From: Deltaproteobacteria bacterium
Lineage (GTDB): Bacteria > Desulfobacterota > Desulfarculia > Adiutricales > Adiutricaceae
DNA: 9,381 bases
NCBI GenBank assembly: GCA_031278795.1
Contig: JAITJT010000057.1
Location: 1 to 9,381, forward strand
Reading direction: 5' to 3'
The translations under genes were made by a program, and so were the position numbers. Below the pieces are notes generated by a model. That model saw only the letters and a program-made list of their open reading frames with translations. It was not told the DNA's origin and ran no database searches. Positions 1-6,086 of the stretch are shown one piece after another. How positions within the stretch are numbered: the stretch's first letter is position 1; every line of letters begins with the position of its first letter.

Positions 1-971
1 CTCTGGGGATAGAGTAGCCTGGAGAGAGAGCTGGCCTTGTCCAGGATGTCGTAGAGCTTCAAGTCGTCGTAGTTGGGGTCGTGGTGGAAGAGATAGAGCA
101 TCTTCACCCCGGACTGCACGGCCAGCTCCACAATGTTGAGGGCGCTGGAGTGTCCCCAGCCCTCCTTGGAGTGGCTCTCGGTGTAGGTGTACTGGGTATC
201 CGATATAAAGACGTCCGCGTTGGAGATGAAGTCCTTCAAAGCCTCCTTTTTGGTGGAGGACTCGGATGAGTCTATTATCTCGTAGTCGGTGGCGAAAACC
301 ACCGTCTTGTCAAAGGCCTTGACCCTGTAAGCTGTGGAGCCCCCGGGGTGGGGGAGCTCCAGGCAGTCCAGGGTGAAGGGTTCTAGGACCAGACCCGTCT
401 CCGGAAACTCGTGGAAGCTAATCTGCGCCGGAAGCGAGTGGAAGTGGATGGGAAAGACGCTTGAGTCCGACATCTGGAGCTCCAGGTTCTTTTTCTTGGC
501 GACAATATCTGTTCCGTAGATGCTGAGCGCCGTGTCCTTGGAGTAGATGGGCGCGAAAAATGGCAGTCCCTGGATGTGATCCCAGTGGGTGTGGGTGAGG
601 AGGAGATCCAGATTGAGCTGGTGGGAGGGGGAGATCTCCTGGGGCTCCTTGAGCTCGGAGTCCGGGTTTTCCAGCTGATCGAGTAAATCCTTGGAGGGGC
701 GGGGCGTGAAGAGCCGGCCCAGGTTCCTTATGCCTGAGCCCGCGTCGAAGATGAGGATCCGCTTCCCGTGGCTTATCTCAATGCATGGCGTGTTACCGCC
801 CACGAAGCTTTTTACCTCATGGGGCAATGTGTTAATGAAGGAGGGGATGTCCCAGGGCTTGAGCCTGGTCTCCAGCGCCATGGTGAGGGCCTTGTAGATC
901 TTGTCCCTAAGCTCGTAAGAGTTTGGGGGAGCGGGAATGGAACCCCTGACACCCCAGAATCGTATGCGCAT
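1..971 (-). CDS. MBL-fold metallo-hydrolase, 3' end cut by the window edge
   Basis: Reading leftward from the ATG at 971 gives 323 codons without a stop, so the C-terminus lies outside the window. The protein opens with RIRFWGVRGSIPAP, and GGNTPC follows near residue 58; this pair marks the MBL subfamily whose members start GVRGSIP. The metal motif THTHWDHIQG gives H127, H129, D131 and H132. Further likely ligands are H208 (in LPHPGG), D229 (in ATDYE) and H297 (in LFHHDP), so both metal sites look intact. Known relatives are phosphodiesterase-like or uncharacterised hydrolases; the substrate cannot be read from the sequence. An AAGAGAG stretch about 8 bases upstream supports this start. It lies downstream of rny on the same strand, 357 bases away, and may or may not share its transcript. 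The fold is certain; the function is not. Confidence 0.93.
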   Translation of the reverse strand, partial: MRIRFWGVRGSIPAPPNSYELRDKIYKALTMALETRLKPWDIPSFINTLPHEVKSFVGGNTPCIEISHGKRILIFDAGSGIRNLGRLFTPRPSKDLLDQLENPDSELKEPQEISPSHQLNLDLLLTHTHWDHIQGLPFFAPIYSKDTALSIYGTDIVAKKKNLELQMSDSSVFPIHFHSLPAQISFHEFPETGLVLEPFTLDCLELPHPGGSTAYRVKAFDKTVVFATDYEIIDSSESSTKKEALKDFISNADVFISDTQYTYTESHSKEGWGHSSALNIVELAVQSGVKMLYLFHHDPNYDDLKLYDILDKASSLSRLLYPQ

Positions 972-1328
972 GTATCTGCTCTCTTGAAAAAAATCTTAAA
1001 ATTATTTTTTGGTTGTAATTAATAAAAGCCACAGAGCTAGAATTAAAAAAGATCAAGAACAAGTACGAATTAAAATAAGAGCCAAACTGCGGTGAATATT
1101 CAAAAGTGCAAGATGCAAAATAAGTAGAAGGGGCTGTTTTAGTTCAAGATGCTATATAATAAAAGAAGCTAAATAAAAACAAGAAAAAAATGCATATAAA
1201 ACAAGGATAAAAGCGCTAAACCCATTTATGAGCTATGCCTTATCTAGAGACTAAGCTTATCCAATCAGGCCTTTGTAATAGTAGCGCCTTTTACCTAAAA
1301 GCTCACGCCAGGAAAAGGCACATCTGTC
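972..1328. other. AT-rich spacer between rny and the MBL gene
   Basis: This spacer has no credible reading frame. The plus strand is strikingly A-rich (many A4 to A7 runs), so a transcript reading through from rny would be U-rich. It contains the rny-proximal hairpin listed separately and one isolated AAGAAGCTAA (1163-1172), which matches the unit of the 11-bp array near 4200. I see no clear sigma-70 promoter for the MBL gene and no GC stem followed by a U-tract. Confidence 0.6.
1286..1319 (-). other. Hairpin just after the rny stop codon
   Basis: The minus transcript can fold GCCTTTTCCT (1319 to 1310) against AGG-T-AAAAGGC (1296 to 1286): ten pairs with one bulged base and a 13-base loop. 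It begins about 10 bases after the rny stop. No U-tract follows, so it is a poor intrinsic terminator. A role in protecting the mRNA 3' end or in Rho-linked termination is inference. Confidence 0.4.
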
Positions 1329-2897
1329 TTACTTGGCGAAGGCCACGGCCCGGGTTTCCCTAATCACCGTTACCTTGATCTGCCCTGGATAGGCCATTTC
1401 TTTTTCCACCCGGCGGCAGATGTCATTGGCGAGTATCAAGGACATGTCGTCTGAGACCAGATCGCTATTCACCATGATGCGCACCTCGCGGCCGGCCTGG
1501 ATGGCGTAGGTCTTGGTGATTCCGGAAAAAGATGACGCTATCCTCTCCAAGTCCTCCAGGCGTTTCACGTAGGTCTCCAGCATCTCGCGCCTGGCCCCGG
1601 GTCTCGCCCCTGAGAGCGAGTCAGCGGCCTGGATGAGCACGTCCAGGATGCTCTCGGGCGGGGTGTCCTCGTGGTGGCTCATGATGGCGTGCACCACCTG
1701 GGGAGACTCCCCGTAGCGCTTGGCGAGATCGGCTCCAATTAGCCCGTGGGGACCCTCCACCTCGTGATCCACGGCCTTTCCTATGTCGTGGAGCAGTCCG
1801 GCCCTTTTGGCCTCTTTCACGTTCTGGCCCAGTTCGGCCGCCATTATGCCGCAGAGAAAGGCCACCTCTATGGAGTGCTGCAGGACGTTCTGGGCGTAGC
1901 TGGTCCTGTACTTGAGCCGCCCCAAGAGCTTCAGAAGCTCCAGGTGTATGCCGTGCACCCCCACGTCAAAGGCCGCCTCGGCCCCGATGTCCTTCATGGT
2001 GAGCTCCATGTCGTCCGCGACCTTGGCCACCACCTCCTCTATGCGGGTGGGGTGTATCCTCCCATCCACTATGAGGCGCTCCAAGGACATCTTGGCTATC
2101 TCCCGGCGGTAGGGGGAGAAGCTGGAGATAAGAACGGCCTCCGGGGTGTCGTCCACTATTAGGTCCACACCTGTGGCAGCCTCAATGGCCCTTATGTTTC
2201 TTCCTTCCCTACCTATGATGCGGCCCTTCATCTCCTCGTTGGGGAGGTTCACGACCGTTATGGTGTGCTCAGCCACGTAGTCACCCGAGTAGCGCTTAAC
2301 GGCCAGGGCCAGTATCTCCTTGGCCTTCCTGTCCGCCATCTCCCGGGTCTCGGCCTCAATGCGCCTCACCAGGAAGCTTCCCTCGTAGCGGGCCTTGTCC
2401 GCCATGGACTGCATGAGGGCTTCCTTGGCCTCTAAAGCGGTCATCTGGGCCAAGTGCTCCAGCTTGCCCTTCTCCTCCGAGATGAGCTTGTTGAGCTCCT
2501 CTTCCTTCTGGGTGGTCTCTTTTTCCCTCTTCAGCTGCTCCAGCTCGGTCCTGCTGCAGAGGGCTTCCCTTTCAGCCACGAGCTCGGTGCGTCGCTCAAA
2601 GTTCTCTTCCTTTTGGCTGAGCCTATCCTCTTGCTTTTTCTGTTCCTGCCTCCTCTCGATCATCTCCTTTTCAAAGTCCGATTTCATCTGAAAGACGAGA
2701 TCCTGCCCCTCCAACTGGGCCTCTTTTTTGATGGAAATGACCTCTTTCTGCGCCTCCATTATTATTTTCTGGGCGTAAGATTCAATGTCCCTTATCCTGC
2801 TCTCAAAAAATTTCTTCCTGAGGTAAAAGCCGGCAAGGGAGCCAATGCATATGGAGGCCGTCGTCATGGTGACGGCCAGGGGTATATTTATTATCAT
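1329..2897 (-). CDS. rny: Ribonuclease Y
   Basis: Membrane-anchored endoribonuclease that begins mRNA decay. All family parts are present in 522 residues, the usual length. There is one N-terminal membrane segment (about 4-25) followed by basic residues, then a long Glu/Lys/Gln-rich coiled coil (about 30-195). The KH RNA-binding domain follows, with GRIIGREGRNIR at 225-236. The HD domain begins near H341, has the metal-binding pair H370-D371 in LLHDIGKAVDHE, and continues through H384, SHHED (408-411) and D426. The C-terminal domain ends in VTVIRETRAVAFAK. The ATG at 2897 has TGGAG about 8 bases upstream. It lies just downstream of zapA and the 6S-like RNA. The membrane anchor places it at the inner face of the cytoplasmic membrane. 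Nothing looks damaged. Confidence 0.98.
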   Translation of the reverse strand: MIINIPLAVTMTTASICIGSLAGFYLRKKFFESRIRDIESYAQKIIMEAQKEVISIKKEAQLEGQDLVFQMKSDFEKEMIERRQEQKKQEDRLSQKEENFERRTELVAEREALCSRTELEQLKREKETTQKEEELNKLISEEKGKLEHLAQMTALEAKEALMQSMADKARYEGSFLVRRIEAETREMADRKAKEILALAVKRYSGDYVAEHTITVVNLPNEEMKGRIIGREGRNIRAIEAATGVDLIVDDTPEAVLISSFSPYRREIAKMSLERLIVDGRIHPTRIEEVVAKVADDMELTMKDIGAEAAFDVGVHGIHLELLKLLGRLKYRTSYAQNVLQHSIEVAFLCGIMAAELGQNVKEAKRAGLLHDIGKAVDHEVEGPHGLIGADLAKRYGESPQVVHAIMSHHEDTPPESILDVLIQAADSLSGARPGARREMLETYVKRLEDLERIASSFSGITKTYAIQAGREVRIMVNSDLVSDDMSLILANDICRRVEKEMAYPGQIKVTVIRETRAVAFAK

Positions 2898-2921
2898 GGT
2901 GACTCCAGATCTTATGTATTA

Positions 2922-3080
2922 GTTTCATCTTTCCTCTCTTCTTTGCGCCTGTGTCATAGTGCGTAAGCTTTCCCCTTCCCACGGTCGCGAAAAGGCAAAA
3001 GGGACCTATGACTTGCTCTATTAGAGTTGCGAGAGACCACAAAAACTGGAGATATGGGCAATGCATAATAAAGATGAAAC
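2922..3080 (-). ncRNA. ssrS: Probable 6S RNA
   Basis: 6S RNA mimics an open promoter and binds the housekeeping RNA polymerase holoenzyme. In the 240-base zapA-rny gap the minus transcript forms a long-range perfect 11-bp closing stem: GTTTCATCTTT (3080-3070) with AAAGATGAAAC (2932-2922). Inside it lie TTGC-CC (3061-3056) with GG-C-GCAA (2949-2943), an asymmetric bubble holding a small CTCTATTAGAG hairpin (3016-3026), and an upper stem GTCATAG/CTATGAC (3012-3006 with 2959-2953) capped by a GC-rich region. The length of about 160 nt, the rod-with-bubble shape and the position beside zapA all fit 6S. The AAGCTTACGCAC stretch near 2960-2971 resembles the 3' side of proteobacterial 6S. I see no strong promoter, so it may be processed from the zapA transcript. 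The exact ends are uncertain, and covariance was not tested. Confidence 0.65.
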
Positions 3081-3130
3081 TCACGATTTGGCCCTCTGCG
3101 GTTAAGAACAGACGGGCTTTAAGGTATTGG

Positions 3131-3149
3131 AGCGGGCCTAGAGCCCGCT
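3131..3149 (-). other. GC hairpin spanning the zapA stop codon
   Basis: The minus transcript reads AGCGGGC-TCTAG-GCCCGCT, a perfect 7-bp stem with a 5-base loop that contains the zapA stop codon. No U-tract follows. A second AGCCCG a few bases downstream (3114-3119) could pair instead with CGGGCT of the 5' arm. It may separate zapA mRNA from the 6S-like RNA; that role is inference. Confidence 0.5.
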
Positions 3150-3578
3150 TAGGGTTCTGTCAATTTGGTCGAGTAGGTCCCCAAGCCTTTTGTCTAGGGA
3201 CTCTATAGTGTCCCTCAGGGTCTTTTCCTCCCTGAGGCTGTTGTGTAGTTGTAAGGCGAGCTTGAATGTGGCCTGGACAAGCGTGTCAAGGGAGGCGAGC
3301 TCTGAATCGCTCTTGTCCCCCTTGATCTCGTTTACGGCCGACTGGACCAGATAGGCCAGCTGAAATATCATATCCGGCTTATCGGATCTTATGTGGTATT
3401 TCCTTCCGAATAAGGTGATGGTGACCAGACCAGTGGGATCCACCTCAGGGCTGTGGAACTCGGAGCCTTGGGGCAGCGCTGGCTCCAGGGCCTGATCATC
3501 CCTTTCCAAGTCCCTATCCATGTCCTTGTCAATGTCGCTTTCTTTGTCCATAGCTTGCATGTCATCGGAAGTTATCAT
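3138..3578 (-). CDS. zapA: Cell division protein ZapA with acidic N-terminal extension
   Basis: ZapA binds FtsZ and promotes bundling of the Z-ring at mid-cell. The family core starts near residue 51 with LVTITLFGRKYHIRSD, followed by helices and a C-terminal coiled coil (about 112-142). The core of about 95 residues matches the family. It is preceded by about 50 residues that are unusual: strongly acidic and Met-rich with D/E/K clusters, as in DKESDIDKDMDRD. No good Shine-Dalgarno sequence precedes the ATG at 3578. Met20, at 3521, has AAGGA directly upstream but at too short a spacing. The true start is therefore open, and the extension might be shorter. It lies 203 bases after the zapB-like gene and just before the 6S-like RNA. 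Confidence 0.88.
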   Translation of the reverse strand: MITSDDMQAMDKESDIDKDMDRDLERDDQALEPALPQGSEFHSPEVDPTGLVTITLFGRKYHIRSDKPDMIFQLAYLVQSAVNEIKGDKSDSELASLDTLVQATFKLALQLHNSLREEKTLRDTIESLDKRLGDLLDQIDRTLSGL

Positions 3579-3706
3579 AGCTGATTAGTTATTGGCCTTA
3601 TTGAGGAGAAATGTTTTCCCAGCCGCAAGGCGTTTTACTTAAGGAGAGCTCAATTATTATTTCTTTATGTTGATTTAGTTCAGAGGCTTTTTAGAAATCT
3701 TTTTGG

Positions 3707-3746
3707 AAAAAGCGCACTCTACTCTCAATTCATCATACGCGCTTTT
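3707..3746 (-). terminator. Possible terminator after the zapB-like gene
   Basis: The minus transcript has AAAAGCGC (3746-3739) and GCGCTTTT (3715-3708), a perfect 8-bp inverted repeat with the arm ending in five U. The 23-base loop is long for an intrinsic terminator and half of the stem is A-U. It lies 36 bases after the zapB-like stop codon. If it acts, zapA would need its own promoter within 3579-3706; none is obvious. Confidence 0.35.
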
Positions 3747-3781
3747 GCCCCAAGGAAAGGAAAAATACCAAAAAGAGGTCC

Positions 3782-3982
3782 TCAGTCCAGCTCTTCCAGC
3801 CTCTCCAAGAGCTCGTCAATCTTTTTGAGGATGAGGGAGCGCTCCTCAGTAAGCGAGCTTATCTCGGCTTTGGCCTCTTTCAGTTCATCTTCGAGGGTCT
3901 TAGCTTTGCTTTCAGAATCCTTGATGCGCCCAAGTAGTGAGGTTAGCTTGGTTTCAAGGAGATCGAATTTGTTTAAATCCAT
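3782..3982 (-). CDS. zapB: Small coiled-coil protein, ZapB-like
   Basis: This 66-residue protein is predicted to be almost wholly helical. Leucines and isoleucines recur at heptad spacing from about residue 8 to 65, with Lys/Glu-rich stretches between them, for example LEDELKEAKAEISSLTEE. It has no signal or membrane segment. ZapB is a short coiled coil that joins the Z-ring through ZapA, and the next gene on the same strand is zapA; the name rests mainly on this context, since short coiled coils carry few diagnostic residues. The ATG at 3982 has CGGAG about 8 bases upstream, which supports this start. The alternative is an unrelated coiled-coil protein. Confidence 0.72.
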   Translation of the reverse strand: MDLNKFDLLETKLTSLLGRIKDSESKAKTLEDELKEAKAEISSLTEERSLILKKIDELLERLEELD

Positions 3983-4180
3983 TTTTCCGCTCCGAAAAAT
4001 TATTTTTCCGCAGATTTAAAGAAAATAGGGGCTGAGCCCTGGTGGATTCACTATATATGATATTTTAAATCATAAAATGAGCTTATCTAGCATAGTTAAC
4101 GCCTCTTTTAGCGCTGGAAGGCCTCAATCCTTAAAAAGGCTTAGGAAATGTGGAAACACTTCCAAAACCCTCTTAAAGGA

Positions 4181-4301
4181 GGCTAATAAGAGGTTAACAA
4201 GAGGCTAATAAGAAGCTAATAAGAAGCTAATAAGAAGCTAATCAGAGGCAAATAAGAAGCTAATCAGAGGCAAATCAGAGGCACATTAGAGGCAGATAAG
4301 A
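4181..4301. repeat. Tandem 11-bp repeat array, 11 units
   Basis: Eleven consecutive units follow the consensus RGCWAATMAGA, beginning GGCTAATAAGA, GGTTAACAAGA, GGCTAATAAGA, AGCTAATAAGA. The central units are nearly identical and the last ones drift (GGCACATTAGA, GGCAGATAAGA). More decayed units occur in 11-bp phase from 4323 to 4377, for example GGCAAATTAGA at 4334. Most units bring TAA on the plus strand, and units with TAATAAG bring TAG on the minus strand. Because 11 is not a multiple of 3, the stops fall in every frame, so the array cannot be coding. The spacing is close to one helical turn. Confidence 0.93.
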
Positions 4302-4402
4302 GCAGTGTTTTTTAAAATCAAAAGCCAAACAAAGGCAAATTAGAAATAGATCAAAGGCGGAGAAGAGGCCCTATGGAGTCAAATCAAAAGTTTAGGGAAG
4401 AA

Positions 4403-4437
4403 GCATGGGAAAGGGCATGGGAAAGAGCATGGAAAGC
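4403..4437. repeat. Short 12-bp tandem repeat, almost three units
   Basis: The units are GCATGGGAAAGG, GCATGGGAAAGA and the shortened GCATGGAAAGC. They lie just beyond the decayed tail of the 11-bp array. The unit differs in sequence and length from the 11-bp unit, so it looks like an independent small expansion. Confidence 0.85.
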
Positions 4438-4884
4438 TTATCAAAGGCGATAGTTCCAAATCAAAGATATCATAAAGGATAAAGTAGGCTTATATGAGGC
4501 CAATTGGAGTGATACACTTAAGAAAAATTAATATATGCCTCAAATATCTGGTGTTTGGAAAGTAGCCATAAAAAGATTCTAAAGTTTCAAGGCTAAAAAG
4601 AAAGAGGGCCTTCTCCCTTACAAAGGCCGAGGGAATGGGGTCTCCTAAAAAAAAGGAAACAAGCCGCAAGAGGCCGGCCAATTCACGAAAAAGACTCCCC
4701 AAAAAAAATGAAACGCTACTAGATAAGTAATCATCATTTTCACAGAAAATCAAGGCCTTTTGGGTAATGTGCGAAGATTCCCCTAATTTCACCATTGAGG
4801 GAAAATTCCATAAATAGAGAGTTTTTTTCTGTGGTGGCGGATCTATTGGTGGAAGCTTAACAGGCGTCCATATGGAGGTGTTTT

Positions 4885-4943
4885 GGGGGACTTGGGGCCA
4901 AGGAGGGGGGACTTTGGCATATTGGCCAAAATTATGGAGGGGG
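4885..4943 (+). other. G-rich patch downstream of the GAF/GGDEF-like gene
   Basis: The plus strand carries G-runs of 5, 4 and 6 with loops of 4 and 7 bases, then a further G5 at 4938. GGGGGACTT occurs twice, followed by TTGGGGCCAA and later TTGGCCAA. The minus transcript of the gene ending at 4960 would be C-rich here. That could suit Rho loading, or a G-quadruplex could form on the plus strand; both are inference. Confidence 0.4.
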
Positions 4944-4959
4944 AAGGAAAGAGGGATTT

Positions 4960-5931
4960 TTAGACCTGGGCCAGGAGGGTGAGGGCCTTCTCCAGGAGTT
5001 CCTCGGCCTTGGAGCCGTCCTTGGGGAAACTCACCTCTTTTTCATGGAAGATGAAGTTCCCCTGGGTCTGCCCAAAGGAAGACCACTCGTTTAAGATCTT
5101 CTTCAAAAGATAAGTGGTCTTGTCCAGCTCGCTCAGCTGGTTCTCCGGGGCGGCTATGGCGAAGAGCCCGTAGGATATATGGCCAAGCTCCCAGGATTCG
5201 GTGGCGAAGTGGAGGAGCTGGGAGGAAATCTTCCTCAAGAGATTCTGGGTGTCCTTGAGGCTGTGGGAGAGGGAATAGCGGCCAAGCCCGGAGATGCTAA
5301 GTAGCCTCAGCCTCAGGGGCTGGTTCTGGACGCTCATGATGGAGATGAGCCTCTCCAGGCGGTCCAGGAAATTGGTGCGGTGGGGAAGCCCTGTCTGGGG
5401 ATCCAGGCCCTTTAGCTCCTTTACCCTATCAAAGAGGCGCATGTGGATGATATGGGCCCCTAGCCGTAAGCTAAGGGGCTGGAAGAGGCCCTGGAGCTCC
5501 GGGCTCAGGGTCTTGTTCTTGGTTCCCACCAGGAAGAGCCCTCCCACGAGTCCGCCCGCGTAGATTAAGGGCCAGCCGTAAAAGGAGGTGGGCCGCTTGA
5601 TGGGCTCTTTTTGGCTGAAGATGAAGGTGAGGTTGTCTTGGGTGTTTAAGGAGTGGAGGGCGAGGGGCTTAAAGTTGTGGTGAACCCAGCCGGCCAAGCC
5701 AGCGTCCACGCTGTGGGAGTCCGGGAGATCCGGAATCTGTGGGAAGTGCCCGCGAATGAAGTAGTGCTGGTTGTCTCCATCATAGATTTCCGTGATGAAG
5801 CCCCAGGTGAGTTCCGTTATGTCCGCGAGAAAGGCGGGGATAGCTGAGAGCCAATAGGTGTCGGAGACATCGTTTGCGAGGATCTCCTCTATGCTCTGCC
5901 AGAGGGAAAAAGGATCTTTCAACTGTTCCAT
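4960..5931 (-). CDS. GAF domain protein with degenerate GGDEF domain
   Basis: The 323-residue soluble protein has two parts. Residues about 20-165 resemble a GAF sensor domain (GLAGWVHHNFKPLALHS at 78-94, then a hydrophobic strand near LVGGLFLVG). Residues about 174-322 follow the diguanylate cyclase fold: DPQTGLPHRTNFLDRL (177-192) matches the usual start D-LTGLPNR--F, and FPKDGSKAEELLEKA (302-316) matches the usual end. At the place of the catalytic GGDEF motif stands ELGHISYGLFAIAAP, with no G-G-D/E-E-F. Synthesis of cyclic di-GMP is therefore unlikely; a role as sensor, scaffold or nucleotide binder is inference. GGGAGG lies 8 bases before the ATG. It follows the rplI operon on the same strand, 155 bases away, behind a strong hairpin. 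Confidence 0.85.
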   Translation of the reverse strand: MEQLKDPFSLWQSIEEILANDVSDTYWLSAIPAFLADITELTWGFITEIYDGDNQHYFIRGHFPQIPDLPDSHSVDAGLAGWVHHNFKPLALHSLNTQDNLTFIFSQKEPIKRPTSFYGWPLIYAGGLVGGLFLVGTKNKTLSPELQGLFQPLSLRLGAHIIHMRLFDRVKELKGLDPQTGLPHRTNFLDRLERLISIMSVQNQPLRLRLLSISGLGRYSLSHSLKDTQNLLRKISSQLLHFATESWELGHISYGLFAIAAPENQLSELDKTTYLLKKILNEWSSFGQTQGNFIFHEKEVSFPKDGSKAEELLEKALTLLAQV

Positions 5932-6028
5932 GGCCTACGCCTCCCTGTCACACGCGAAGATAGAGCCTAAGCCATGAGCCGGGGCCCCAAGGACTGGCCC
6001 CAGAGGGCCTGTCCTCTCAAGGGTGGTG

Positions 6029-6053
6029 ATGGGGGCGCCCTAGGCGCCCCCAT
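6029..6053 (-). terminator. Strong 11-bp hairpin after rplI
   Basis: ATGGGGGCGCC and GGCGCCCCCAT form a perfect, very GC-rich stem with a 3-base loop, 33 bases after the rplI stop codon. The minus transcript has no U-tract after it (ATCACC follows). On the plus strand a T6 run begins 6 bases after the stem, although no plus gene precedes it. It may slow polymerase or protect the operon's 3' end; classical termination in the gene direction is doubtful. Confidence 0.5.
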
Positions 6054-6086
6054 TATGTGTTTTTTCCCTCTCTAAAGAGATAGGCT

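Larger units (their letters stand above)
3983..4959. other. Repeat-rich spacer of about 1 kb without a credible gene
   Basis: This AT-rich stretch separates the GAF/GGDEF-like gene from the zapB-like gene. It holds the 11-bp array, the 12-bp repeat and the G-rich patch listed separately, plus decayed repeat copies and several ATCAAAG(G) words between 4317 and 4462. A 101-codon minus frame (4795 to 4490) lacks a Shine-Dalgarno sequence and has no recognisable domain; I do not call it. A weak minus-strand -10-like TATAGT (4055-4050) could serve the zapB-like gene, but its -35 region is poor. Confidence 0.6.

Noticed and set aside
1059..1074. ACAAGTACGAATTAAA also present with one change at 9358-9373, which might suggest a flanking direct repeat or attachment site
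   Set aside because: A 15 of 16 match between two AT-rich spacers in a window of this size is near chance, and no integrase or element lies between.
2803..3084. 93-codon minus frame over the zapA-rny gap
   Set aside because: It overlaps the start of rny in another frame and the 6S-like RNA; no domain.
4181..4301. CRISPR array or plasmid iterons
   Set aside because: Units are contiguous without spacers, too short for CRISPR repeats, and no cas or replication initiator gene is present; no DnaA box was seen nearby.
4490..4795. 101-codon minus-strand frame with VSFFLG occurring twice, 18 residues apart
   Set aside because: No Shine-Dalgarno sequence before the ATG, no recognisable domain, AT-rich spacer composition; the repeated peptide comes from two A8 runs in similar context.
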